Source of the DNA: Planctomycetota bacterium
Lineage (GTDB): Bacteria > Planctomycetota > PUPC01
Assembly: GCA_003559755.1 (NCBI GenBank)
Contig: PWKM01000229.1
Coordinates: 1 to 10,806 of the forward strand
DNA: 10,806 nucleotides
Direction of reading: 5' to 3'
Position numbers and translations under genes: made by a program. Shown here piece after piece: positions 1 through 5,996 of the stretch. Numbering within the stretch: the stretch's first letter is position 1; every line of letters starts with the position of its first letter. The notes under the pieces were generated by a model. It did no database searches and was not told the DNA's origin. It worked only from the letters and a program-made list of their open reading frames with translations.

Positions 1-395
1 AAGGACTCGAACAGGTCGGATATCGGGGCGTCGAGCTCGCTCTCGATGATCTGGATGGCCTCTCGAGAGTCGAACGGGGTGACCCGGTCCCGCAGTTTTT
101 TCAACTCGTCGGCCAGTTGCTCGCCCACGATGTCCGGCCGGGCGGAGAGAACCTGGCCCAGTTTGACAAAGGTCGGGCCGAGCTCCTCGAGAACGTTGAC
201 CAGCCGCTTCTCGGGCGACAACTCCGGGTCGACTCTGACGAACCGCTGGGGGAGGATGCGCTTGGCGAAGGGGATGTGCTCGGAGAGGTTGAGCCGGACC
301 AGTACCGTCCCGAAGCCGTGCCGGCCGAAGGCCAGGGCGATCTCGCCCAGCCGCCTCAGGTTACGGGGGAATCTGGCGAAGTTATGAAGGGTCAC
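1..395 (-). CDS. ABC1/UbiB-family atypical kinase, N-terminal part (runs off the left edge)
   Basis: The 131 visible residues begin at a GTG and run to the window edge, so the C-terminal catalytic part is missing. Residues 72-90 carry the ABC1/UbiB signature, with the KxGQ motif at K78-Q81 in the context FVKLGQVLSARPD. Family knowledge: these are protein-kinase-like ATPases, in bacteria linked to ubiquinone biosynthesis or lipid handling and often membrane-bound. KxGQ closes over the active site in place of a normal glycine-rich loop. The GTG start is chosen because AGAGGA lies 6 nt upstream and no better in-frame start is seen. The gene follows the bL12-like gene after 66 nt on the same strand, so the two are probably co-transcribed. 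The family call is firm; the substrate cannot be told from this fragment. Confidence 0.88.
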   Translation of the reverse strand, partial: MTLHNFARFPRNLRRLGEIALAFGRHGFGTVLVRLNLSEHIPFAKRILPQRFVRVDPELSPEKRLVNVLEELGPTFVKLGQVLSARPDIVGEQLADELKKLRDRVTPFDSREAIQIIESELDAPISDLFES

Positions 396-401
396 CGCAC
401 G

Positions 402-407
402 TCCTCT
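402..407 (-). promoter_or_regulatory. Ribosome binding site fixing the GTG start of the ABC1/UbiB gene
   Basis: On the minus strand the sequence is AGAGGA, followed by 6 nt and then GTG at 395-393. It supports the GTG as the true start, in the absence of an in-frame ATG nearby. Confidence 0.6.
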
Positions 408-461
408 ATTTCGGACCGCTCAGAATCGCCTGCCGTCATCTCCGGACAACCGGGCCGCCGC

Positions 462-1361
462 TCATTCGCCGCCGGTGATACGCACTTTCACGCCGATGCC
501 CCCGAACTCGTCCTTGCACCGATCCGCCTCTTCGTCGGTCAGGTTCCGGGCCAGGGTCACCACGCTCCGCTTGTTGAGCTCCGCCATGGCCTCGTCCTCC
601 TTGATCCCGCGATAGAAGGCCATCAGCTCGGCGGCGTTCCGCTTCTTCTTGCCCCGGATTTTCCCCACCAGCATCACCCGGCACTGACCTTCGCCCCCGA
701 CCGGCTCGCCGGCCGGCTCTTCGGGCTCCTCGGCGGCCTCCTCTTCGGCCTCCGGCGGCTGGTCCGGCCTGGGGGCGGGCGGGCTCTTGGGCGGAGCGGC
801 GGCGGGCGCCGGTTCGGGCCTGACCGGCGGCTCCTCGGCCGGCTCGTCGTCGAGGGGCTCGAGGACGACCTCTTCTTCCTCCTCTTCTTCTGCCGCTGCC
901 GCCGGCTGCTCCGGCTGCGGTTCGGGAGCGGCCGCGGCCGGCCCCGGCTTCGCCTCGGCAGGCGGTGCCGCGGCCAGTGGCGGGGCCGCCTCGATCACGT
1001 CCAGCCCCAGGCGGGCGCCGCAGCTCGGGCAGATCATCTGGGTGGCCGGGCGCTTCGCGATGTCGGGCAGGAGCGGCCAGCGGAGAACCTGCAGCTTGCC
1101 GACCGGCCCCGATGTCAGCTCCACTTCCGCGCCCAGGGCGCGCAGCCGGGTGACATACGTTCCGACGTTATGCGCCTGCTCGCTGGTCAGCCGCTCGAGC
1201 AGGATGAGCGGGGCGTTGCGGGCCACGTTCATCGCGTTGGGCAGATCGAGCGGGAACAGCTTGGTCAACTCGACCGCAACGGCACGAAGGGCCTCCTGCG
1301 GTACGCTGCGGAGAATGCATCGTGTTTCCTTGGGCGATTGGGACTTCGATTCTTCGGACAT
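462..1361 (-). CDS. Protein with two ribosomal bL12-C-terminal-like domains, a CPSCG motif and an acidic Pro/Ala-rich linker
   Basis: 299 aa; no named family recognised. Residues 15-85 resemble the bL12 C-terminal domain: a helix, then 'LPNAMNVARNAPLIL', then 'LTSEQAHNVGTYVTRLRALGAEVEL', matching the bL12 pattern of ...A..lv..aP..l...ls.eeA......L...GA.vel. Residues 227-298 repeat the layout, with 'LTDEEADRCKDEF...GVKVRI' near the end. Both copies start at a Cys and end in a similar strand followed by T-[SG]-G. A CPSCG motif (111-115), half of a zinc ribbon, follows the first copy. Residues 122-226 are low-complexity Pro/Ala/Glu with a run of Glu. No signal peptide or membrane segment is seen, so it is probably cytoplasmic. 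The ATG at 1361 is chosen over an upstream in-frame start because GAGGTGG lies just before it and a strong promoter lies inside the longer version. It may bind protein or sense something through the Cys residues; the function is unknown. Confidence 0.75.
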   Translation of the reverse strand: MSEESKSQSPKETRCILRSVPQEALRAVAVELTKLFPLDLPNAMNVARNAPLILLERLTSEQAHNVGTYVTRLRALGAEVELTSGPVGKLQVLRWPLLPDIAKRPATQMICPSCGARLGLDVIEAAPPLAAAPPAEAKPGPAAAAPEPQPEQPAAAAEEEEEEEVVLEPLDDEPAEEPPVRPEPAPAAAPPKSPPAPRPDQPPEAEEEAAEEPEEPAGEPVGGEGQCRVMLVGKIRGKKKRNAAELMAFYRGIKEDEAMAELNKRSVVTLARNLTDEEADRCKDEFGGIGVKVRITGGE

Positions 1362-1407
1362 CGGCCACCTCACTAAGGATGGAAAAACCACCGCTATCTG
1401 CAAAGCG

Positions 1408-1436
1408 ATAGTAGCGCCGGGCGCCGGGATTGTCAA
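1408..1436 (-). promoter_or_regulatory. Near-consensus sigma70 promoter for the bL12-like gene
   Basis: Read on the minus strand, a perfect -35 TTGACA (1436-1431) is followed by a 17-nt GC-rich spacer and the -10 hexamer TACTAT (1413-1408). Transcription should start near 1401, giving a leader of about 40 nt to the ATG at 1361. It probably also drives the ABC1/UbiB gene downstream. Confidence 0.8.
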
Positions 1437-1563
1437 GAACGACGAATCCGCAACCGTATACCCGAAAACATCATAGCGGTGTACGCCGGGGCAGACTCCG
1501 CGTTCAACCCGCAGGGACGCCCCGGTCGCCTGCTCCGTCTCCGCCGCAGGGAAGCCCGACCGC

Positions 1564-1592
1564 TTGACAGCGGGGCCGACTTCTGACACGAT
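1564..1592 (+). promoter_or_regulatory. Candidate promoter for the Gfo/Idh/MocA oxidoreductase gene
   Basis: A perfect TTGACA at 1564-1569 is followed, after 17 nt, by CACGAT at 1587-1592, which matches TATAAT at only three positions. The predicted start near 1599 leaves about 40 nt before the ATG at 1639. The -35 is convincing and the -10 is weak. It would be divergent to the bL12-like promoter, the two -35 boxes being about 130 bp apart. Confidence 0.4.
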
Positions 1593-1638
1593 GCCCTCCG
1601 GTTGTGAACCAAGGTATTTCTTTCTGGCGGAGAGGGCG

Positions 1639-2541
1639 ATGAGCGAACTGAAACTGGGGATGATCGGGCTGGATACCTCGCACTGTCCCGCGTTCACCAA
1701 GCTGTTGAACGACCCGGACAACGCGCACCACGTGCCCGGCGGCCGAGTGGTCGCCGCCTACCCCGGCGGCAGCCGGGACATGGAGGCCAGTTACTCCCGG
1801 GTCGGCGGCTTCACCGAGCAGATGCGCGACGAGCTCGGCGTCGAGATGAAGGACTCCATCGAGGCGGTCTGCGAACAGGTCGATGCCGTCCTGCTCGAAA
1901 GCTGCGACGGGCGCCAGCACCTCGAGCAGTTCGAGGCCATCGCACCGTTCGGCCTGCCCGTGTTCATCGACAAGCCGCTGGCCGCCTCGACCGACGACGC
2001 CCTGCGGATCGTCGAGCTGTCCCGACAGCACGACGCGCCGTTCGTCTCATCCTCCAGCGTCCGGTTCTCGCGCGGCATCGTCGAGCTGGCCGAGGGCCGG
2101 GAGGTGCAGGGCTGCACCGCGTTCGGGCCGGCGTCGATCCTCGACGACTTCCCCGGCCTGTTCTGGTACGGCATCCACATCGCCGAGATGATCTTCGCAA
2201 AGATGGGACGCGGCTGTGCGAAGGTCACCGCGCGGAAGACCGAGTTGGCCGACGTGGTCACCGGGGTGTGGGACGACGGGCGGGTCGGCGTGCTCTACGG
2301 CCACCGGATCAAGAAAGGGCCGGGCTTCGGCTGCGACGTGTTCTACGAGGGCGGCGTCGAACAGGGCGTCAGCCAGGGCGACCCGCCGGGATACGCCCTG
2401 CTGCTCGAACCCGTCGTCGAGTTCTTCCACACCCGGAAGACGCCCATCGACCCGATGGAGACCGTCGAGATCGTCGCCTTCCTCGAGGCCGCCAACCAGA
2501 GCCGCGAGACCGGCGAGACCGTCGAACTGCCCCTGACCTGA
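1639..2541 (+). CDS. Gfo/Idh/MocA-family NAD(P)-dependent oxidoreductase
   Basis: 300 aa, short for a family that usually has 330-400 aa. Residues 5-25 form the first beta-alpha unit of a Rossmann fold, with IGLDTSH in place of the usual GxGxxG. VDAVLLES (81-88) is a later strand of the fold. FIDKPLA (109-115) corresponds to the family's EKP motif, whose Lys acts in catalysis, with Asp replacing Glu. 'WYGIHIAEM' (176-184) fits the region holding the active-site His. Members reduce or oxidise sugars, inositols and related polyols in the cytoplasm; the substrate here is unknown. The ATG at 1639 is used because GGAG lies 6 nt before it. An upstream in-frame start at 1564 would overlap the candidate promoter. 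It is a single gene, convergent with the long minus-strand run, with 62 nt between the stop codons. Confidence 0.85.
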   Translation: MSELKLGMIGLDTSHCPAFTKLLNDPDNAHHVPGGRVVAAYPGGSRDMEASYSRVGGFTEQMRDELGVEMKDSIEAVCEQVDAVLLESCDGRQHLEQFEAIAPFGLPVFIDKPLAASTDDALRIVELSRQHDAPFVSSSSVRFSRGIVELAEGREVQGCTAFGPASILDDFPGLFWYGIHIAEMIFAKMGRGCAKVTARKTELADVVTGVWDDGRVGVLYGHRIKKGPGFGCDVFYEGGVEQGVSQGDPPGYALLLEPVVEFFHTRKTPIDPMETVEIVAFLEAANQSRETGETVELPLT

Positions 2542-2603
2542 CGAAACAGAACGGGCCGCGACTCACACGATGGGGACGGTGACCGGCTCGCTGCGGCCGA
2601 CGA

Positions 2604-3350
2604 TCAGGGCGTGTCGGCGAATTCGGGGGCTTCCCGCCAGTTGTACGGGTAGCGGACGATGCGCAGGTCGGCGGTCACGTTCAGCGTGGGCTCGGCCGTG
2701 GGGAGCGGTGTCCGAACGGTTCGCGGGTCGTGCGGATCGGCGATGGGGTCCTCCTCCAGCGGGAGGTACTGTTCGGGCAGGTGGTGGAAGCATCGTACCA
2801 GCGGGACGCCCGAGCCGTATTGCTCGACCGCGTCCTCGAACAGGTCCCGCCAGGTCCGGGAGAACGGCGGGCTGGCAAGCCCCGAAGGATATTCGTTGGC
2901 AACGTACAGGTAGCTCGAGGGCAGCCAGTCCTCGTCGGCGTCGGTGAGGGTCGGCCCGTCGAGGTCCACGTAGCGGAACCCCTCGGTGCCCTCCTGTTCG
3001 TCGAGGTAGCGGTCGTACCGCTGGAGCCAGAGCGGCCGACAGCCCCTGGCACCCCGTCTGCGGTCGGACGGGCAGATGAACACGTCGCGGTGGTCCACGA
3101 ACACGGTGAGTGCGGCCAGGTATGAGGGAAAGAGTCCGTGCTGGTCCCGGTAGTATCGGGTCGCCGTGGCGAGCTGTCGCAGGTTGTTCTGGCAGCGGAG
3201 CTGCTGCGCCTGCCGGAACATGTGGGAGCCGATGGTGACGATCCCCCAGGCGACGAACGCGATGGCGCCGGCGACGAAGCCGTATGCGAACAGGCGGAGG
3301 AACTTCGTCCGGAAATCGATGCCGGTCTGAGCGCCGGAGATGTTCGCCAT
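2604..3350 (-). CDS. Pilin-like, membrane-anchored protein without a recognisable prepilin cleavage site
   Basis: 248 aa, with one hydrophobic segment at about 20-42 after a short basic N-terminus. What follows resembles planctomycete type II pseudopilins: 'RCQNNLRQLATATRYYRDQ' with 'GLFPSYL' (52-78), then FICPSD (91-96), and near the end 'VRCFHH' (185-190) and 'TLNVTADLRIVRY' (222-234), where pseudopilins carry a late DG-containing strand. The normal (G)FTLIE cleavage motif is missing, so it may stay as a membrane protein instead of assembling into a pseudopilus. It starts 7 nt after the flavodoxin stop with GAGGGGG just before the ATG, so it is the last gene of the run. The pseudopilin relationship is inference; a lineage-specific hypothetical protein is the alternative. 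Confidence 0.7.
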   Translation of the reverse strand: MANISGAQTGIDFRTKFLRLFAYGFVAGAIAFVAWGIVTIGSHMFRQAQQLRCQNNLRQLATATRYYRDQHGLFPSYLAALTVFVDHRDVFICPSDRRRGARGCRPLWLQRYDRYLDEQEGTEGFRYVDLDGPTLTDADEDWLPSSYLYVANEYPSGLASPPFSRTWRDLFEDAVEQYGSGVPLVRCFHHLPEQYLPLEEDPIADPHDPRTVRTPLPTAEPTLNVTADLRIVRYPYNWREAPEFADTP

Positions 3351-3357
3351 GTCCCCC

Positions 3358-3831
3358 TCAGGTCATCTTGTCGGCCAGCTCGGTGGTGCGCCGGCCGAGC
3401 TCCCGGCACTGCTGTTCGACCCGGAGGTCCGGGGCGTTGATGGAGACCGGCCCGTAGTGGTCGCCCTTCGAGTTGCCGCGGATGACCATCCCGTGGATGA
3501 GCATCGACTGCAGGATGGTCAGGATGGTGGTCTCGTTCCCGCCGCCGATGTTGGCCGACGAGGAGAACGCGGCCCCGACCTTGCCCTCGAGCTGGCCGTG
3601 GTACTTGACGCTGTCGTCGAACAGCTTTCGGACCGGTGCGGCCGGTGCGCCGTAGTAGGTGGGCGAGCCGATGATGGTGGCGTCGTAGTCGAGCAGGTCG
3701 GCGGGGTCGGACTCCTCGACTCGCTTGAGGGTCACGTCGCCGCCCGCCTTTTCGGCCCCGTCCGCCACGAGGTGGGCCATCTTCTCGGTATTCCCGCTTG
3801 CGGATGTGTAGATCACCAGTACTTTTGCCAT
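3358..3831 (-). CDS. WrbA-like flavodoxin-family protein (FMN-binding; possible NAD(P)H:quinone reductase)
   Basis: 157 aa with a flavodoxin fold. The phosphate-binding loop TSASGNT (9-15) matches the T/S-x-x-G-x-T pattern for FMN. GSPTYYGAPAAPVRKLFD (55-72) is the second FMN loop and is WrbA-like. 'SSANIGGGNETTILTI' with 'LIHGMVIRG' (91-119) matches the WrbA segment rich in Gly followed by E-T-T and HGM. WrbA itself is about 200 aa, so this is a shorter relative. Expected role: cytoplasmic redox protein, either a two-electron quinone reductase or an electron carrier. AAGGA lies 6 nt before the ATG. The gene follows the NDK-like gene by 11 nt and precedes the pilin-like gene by 7 nt, so it sits inside an operon. 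Confidence 0.85.
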   Translation of the reverse strand: MAKVLVIYTSASGNTEKMAHLVADGAEKAGGDVTLKRVEESDPADLLDYDATIIGSPTYYGAPAAPVRKLFDDSVKYHGQLEGKVGAAFSSSANIGGGNETTILTILQSMLIHGMVIRGNSKGDHYGPVSINAPDLRVEQQCRELGRRTTELADKMT

Positions 3832-3842
3832 GTCAGTTCCTT

Positions 3843-5024
3843 TCAGTTTCCTTTGGCGGCGAGATAGTTCTCGATGAGGACTTCGATGTCCGACGGGTCT
3901 TCGTTCTCCCACATCCCGACGATCCGGCGCTCCCGCTCGGCGTTCTCCGGCGAGTCCGAGGCGTGGGCGCCGTTCTTCATCAGGTCGTTCCCGTACACGC
4001 TGCGCACGGTGCCCGGTGCCGCGTCGGCGGGGTTGGTCGAGCCCAGGCAGGCCCGGATCTTCTCGATGGCGTCCGGCCCGCGGTAGAGCAGGCCGAGGCA
4101 TTTCTCGCGGCCGGGCTTGCTCTCCTGGCCGGGCTCGACGTTGTACGGGTCGCGCCCGGACATGTATTTGACGATGCGATAGAACTCGTGGCGTGCGTTC
4201 AGCCCTTTCAGCTCGTCGGCGATGGTGTCCACCGTCTCGGGCGGGATGGGGAATTCGAAGGCATGCCGAAGGACCTGTTCCACCCGCTCGGCGACGCCCC
4301 CCTTCAGCCGGTCGCGGAATATGGCTTCGAGCGGGCCGTAGAACTGTTTGGCCTGTGCCACGCTCATCCGCAGCACGCGCGATGCGACGATGCACAGCCC
4401 GGTCCGCGAGAACAGGTCGATGATGTTGCCGGGCCGGGCGCTGCCCGGCTTGAAGTTGTCCGGCTTGAGGATGACCAGGCAGGTCTCGGCCGGCTCGTCG
4501 AACTGGACCACGTGTTCGAGGACGCCGCCGTCGCTCTGGGCATACCGGGCGAACAGCCGCAGTTCGTCATCGATCACGTCCGGGTCGGGTCCGATGAACA
4601 CCGCCGGCTCGAAGTGTTTCATATCGCCGGTCTTGTAGCCGATGAAGTCGCCGTATGCCCCCCGCACCGTGTTCCCCTGCGCCTGTGGGTCGCTGAGCGA
4701 TCCGACGGCGGACCGAATGCGGCCCAGGGCGTCCTCGCCCTCGAACAGAAGCAGGAGCGTGCGGTTGGTGATGCCCAGCGGGTTGTCCCGGCGGAAGTAG
4801 TCGTCGAGGTAGGCGAGCAGCCCCTGGCGCATCTCGGGTTCGATGTCCTGGTGTGAGAGCAGTTCGCCGTATTCGGCGACGAACTCGTCGCTCGGCGCGT
4901 ACAGCCGGGCCCCGACGATGTCCAGCCCGGAAAGCGAGCAGACCCGCCCGATGATGCCGCCGGTCCGGCTCTTGAGCAGACAGTACGGGGTGATGAGCAC
5001 ATAGGCCATTTCATTGTTTGCCAT
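3843..5024 (-). CDS. Tandem nucleoside-diphosphate-kinase-like protein (degenerate N-domain, intact-looking C-domain)
   Basis: 393 aa with two NDK-like halves; normal bacterial NDK is about 140 aa. The C-half has ILKPDN (185-190) with the phosphate-binding Lys at 187, 'GSTNPADAAPGTVR' (328-341) and NGAHASDS (351-358) with the presumed catalytic His354. This half should transfer the gamma-phosphate from ATP to NDPs through phospho-His. It has extra sequence on both sides of the FYRIVKYMSG stretch (281-290). In the N-half, LITPY (10-14) replaces the IKPD motif, NTVRGAYGDF (118-127) is kept, and the catalytic His position appears to be Phe143. This half looks inactive and may be structural or regulatory. 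The gene overlaps the VanZ-like gene by 14 nt. M6 is an alternative start, but GGAGAG upstream favours the first ATG. Pyrimidine genes upstream fit a nucleotide role. Confidence 0.8.
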   Translation of the reverse strand: MANNEMAYVLITPYCLLKSRTGGIIGRVCSLSGLDIVGARLYAPSDEFVAEYGELLSHQDIEPEMRQGLLAYLDDYFRRDNPLGITNRTLLLLFEGEDALGRIRSAVGSLSDPQAQGNTVRGAYGDFIGYKTGDMKHFEPAVFIGPDPDVIDDELRLFARYAQSDGGVLEHVVQFDEPAETCLVILKPDNFKPGSARPGNIIDLFSRTGLCIVASRVLRMSVAQAKQFYGPLEAIFRDRLKGGVAERVEQVLRHAFEFPIPPETVDTIADELKGLNARHEFYRIVKYMSGRDPYNVEPGQESKPGREKCLGLLYRGPDAIEKIRACLGSTNPADAAPGTVRSVYGNDLMKNGAHASDSPENAERERRIVGMWENEDPSDIEVLIENYLAAKGN

Positions 5025-5427
5025 CGAGTCGTTCTCTCCATCGTTCCATTGTGAGCACCAGGATCATGCCGCACGCCAGACCGAGGACGTTGGCGTAGAA
5101 GTCCAGCACGTCCGGCGTCCGGTCGACAAAACGCTGGGACCATTCGTCCAAAGCCGCGAACAGGGTCCCCAAGCTACCCGCTATTATAATGGCCGGCAGC
5201 AATTTGTCAGGGATTTTGTGGCGCAATGATCGAAAGAAAAGGGCGCCCAGCGGAAAGTAAAAGGCGAAGTGGACGACCTTGTCGATGTGGGGTATCGCGG
5301 GGCCCGGGGGCAGCGCGGGCGCGGGCAGGCGGTTGACCACCGCGATGAACAGGGCCATCGCCGCGGTCGCCGGCCACCGGCTGAGCCAGTGGAGCAGGTC
5401 GCTCTTGTCACTTCTTGCGTTTGTCAT
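5011..5427 (-). CDS. VanZ-like family small membrane protein
   Basis: 138 aa with about four hydrophobic segments (roughly 20-34, 50-68, 77-93, 109-126). It has the VanZ-like pattern: HIDKVVHFAFYFPLG (47-61) with D49, K50 and H53, then 'AALDEWSQRFVDRTPDVLDFYAN' (91-113; D94, E95, Q98, D109, N113), then G-x-x-x-G. VanZ gives low-level teicoplanin resistance in enterococci, but most VanZ-like proteins have no known role, so no resistance is inferred here. The inner membrane is the likely location. Its start overlaps the end of the NYN gene by 20 nt and its end overlaps the NDK-like gene by 14 nt, which suggests translational coupling. A strong promoter for the genes downstream lies inside it. 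Confidence 0.85.
   Translation of the reverse strand: MTNARSDKSDLLHWLSRWPATAAMALFIAVVNRLPAPALPPGPAIPHIDKVVHFAFYFPLGALFFRSLRHKIPDKLLPAIIIAGSLGTLFAALDEWSQRFVDRTPDVLDFYANVLGLACGMILVLTMERWRERLDGKQ
5183..5210 (-). promoter_or_regulatory. Internal sigma70-type promoter within the VanZ-like gene
   Basis: On the minus strand CTGACA (5210-5205; five of six bases match TTGACA) is followed by a 16-nt spacer and a perfect TATAAT (5188-5183). It points toward the NDK-like, flavodoxin and pilin-like genes, with a leader of about 150 nt before the NDK-like ATG. In the VanZ-like reading frame the -10 is made by ATT ATA ATA, two consecutive ATA codons that should be rare in a genome of this GC content. Confidence 0.6.
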
Positions 5428-5953
5428 TCTCGGCGTCGATTTCCTTCTCGATCTGCTCGACGGTCTCCTCGGGGAACTCGCTCAGCCAGTACTCGACCTC
5501 GGCGCCCGCCGCGCCGGTCTTCTTGGCACGCGGCTCGGGGGCATTGTCCCGCTCTCGCTCCGCCTGCCGCACCCGAGCGACGTGCTCGAGCAGCTCGTCG
5601 ACGCGGAGGGTGTTCGCCCCCATCCGTTTCGCGTCCGCCCGGAGCTCGCGGTCGTTGCTCACCACGGTCAGGTCCCTGCGGCCGGTGGTGTCTCGAACCA
5701 TCCTGACGATGGCCTGGTCGGCCGTCCGGTACTCTCCGGCGAAGGTGAACCGGACCCTTTCGCGCGGGGCCTGGGGGATGTAGGCGCCGCCGGTCCCGTC
5801 GAACACCACGTGGGCCCGCTGACCGGTCGAAACGGCGTACCGGGTGACGATTTCCAGCACGCGGTTGCGCGAGCGTTCGGGGTCGCCCGCCTCGAGCAGG
5901 TCTGCGGCCCGGTCGTCGGCGAAGGTGAGGTTGTGCCCGTCAACAATGACCAT
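5408..5953 (-). CDS. YacP-like NYN-domain (PIN-like) ribonuclease
   Basis: 181 aa. It starts straight into the NYN fold with MVIVDGHNLTF (1-11; Asp5). Then come AHVVFDGTGG (47-56; Asp52), 'GEYRTADQAIVRMV' (73-86; Asp79) and LTVVSNDREL (95-104; Asp101), followed by 'AKRMGA'. These acidic positions form the metal site of NYN/PIN nucleases. The family's usual TADD is TADQ here. The last 60 residues are charged, with a probable helix ending in a basic tail. YacP/Rae1 of Bacillus cleaves mRNA on the ribosome; a related RNA-cleaving role is inference. No good Shine-Dalgarno is seen, and the start codon lies inside a palindrome. It follows pyrC by 43 nt and overlaps the VanZ-like gene by 20 nt. Confidence 0.85.
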   Translation of the reverse strand: MVIVDGHNLTFADDRAADLLEAGDPERSRNRVLEIVTRYAVSTGQRAHVVFDGTGGAYIPQAPRERVRFTFAGEYRTADQAIVRMVRDTTGRRDLTVVSNDRELRADAKRMGANTLRVDELLEHVARVRQAERERDNAPEPRAKKTGAAGAEVEYWLSEFPEETVEQIEKEIDAENDKRKK

Positions 5954-5957
5954 TGTT
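5942..5957. repeat. Perfect 7-bp inverted repeat across the NYN gene start codon
   Basis: AACAATG and CATTGTT are separated by 2 bp, and the minus-strand ATG of the NYN gene lies in one arm. It could be an operator-like palindrome or a weak hairpin hiding the start codon. Chance is also possible because the arms partly reflect the codons for Met-Val-Ile-Val. Confidence 0.45.
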
Positions 5958-5996
5958 CTGCCCGCGGTTGCCCGTCTTGCGCGTGGTCCGCTCGGT

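Noticed and set aside
684..998. GC-rich repetitive stretch as a tandem repeat or mobile feature
   Set aside because: It encodes the Pro/Ala/Glu linker of the bL12-like protein; the repetitiveness is explained by the low-complexity protein sequence.
117..1376. Long plus-strand open frame (419 codons) across the UbiB and bL12-like genes
   Set aside because: Its translation is compositionally odd (Gly, Arg, Leu runs) with no family resemblance, and it opposes two recognisable minus-strand genes. It is a GC-rich shadow frame.
1362..1721. N-terminal extension of the bL12-like protein by 120 residues
   Set aside because: The extension runs through a near-consensus promoter and lacks family resemblance; the ATG at 1361 has its own ribosome binding site.
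2554..2598. GGCCGC/GCGGCC inverted repeat between the convergent Gfo/Idh/MocA and pilin-like genes as a shared terminator
   Set aside because: The loop would be 33 nt and the T-rich tail is weak. The placement is right but the structure is too poor to call.
5011..5427. VanZ-like gene as evidence for glycopeptide resistance
   Set aside because: VanZ-like proteins are widespread and mostly of unknown role; no vanA-type or other resistance genes are nearby.
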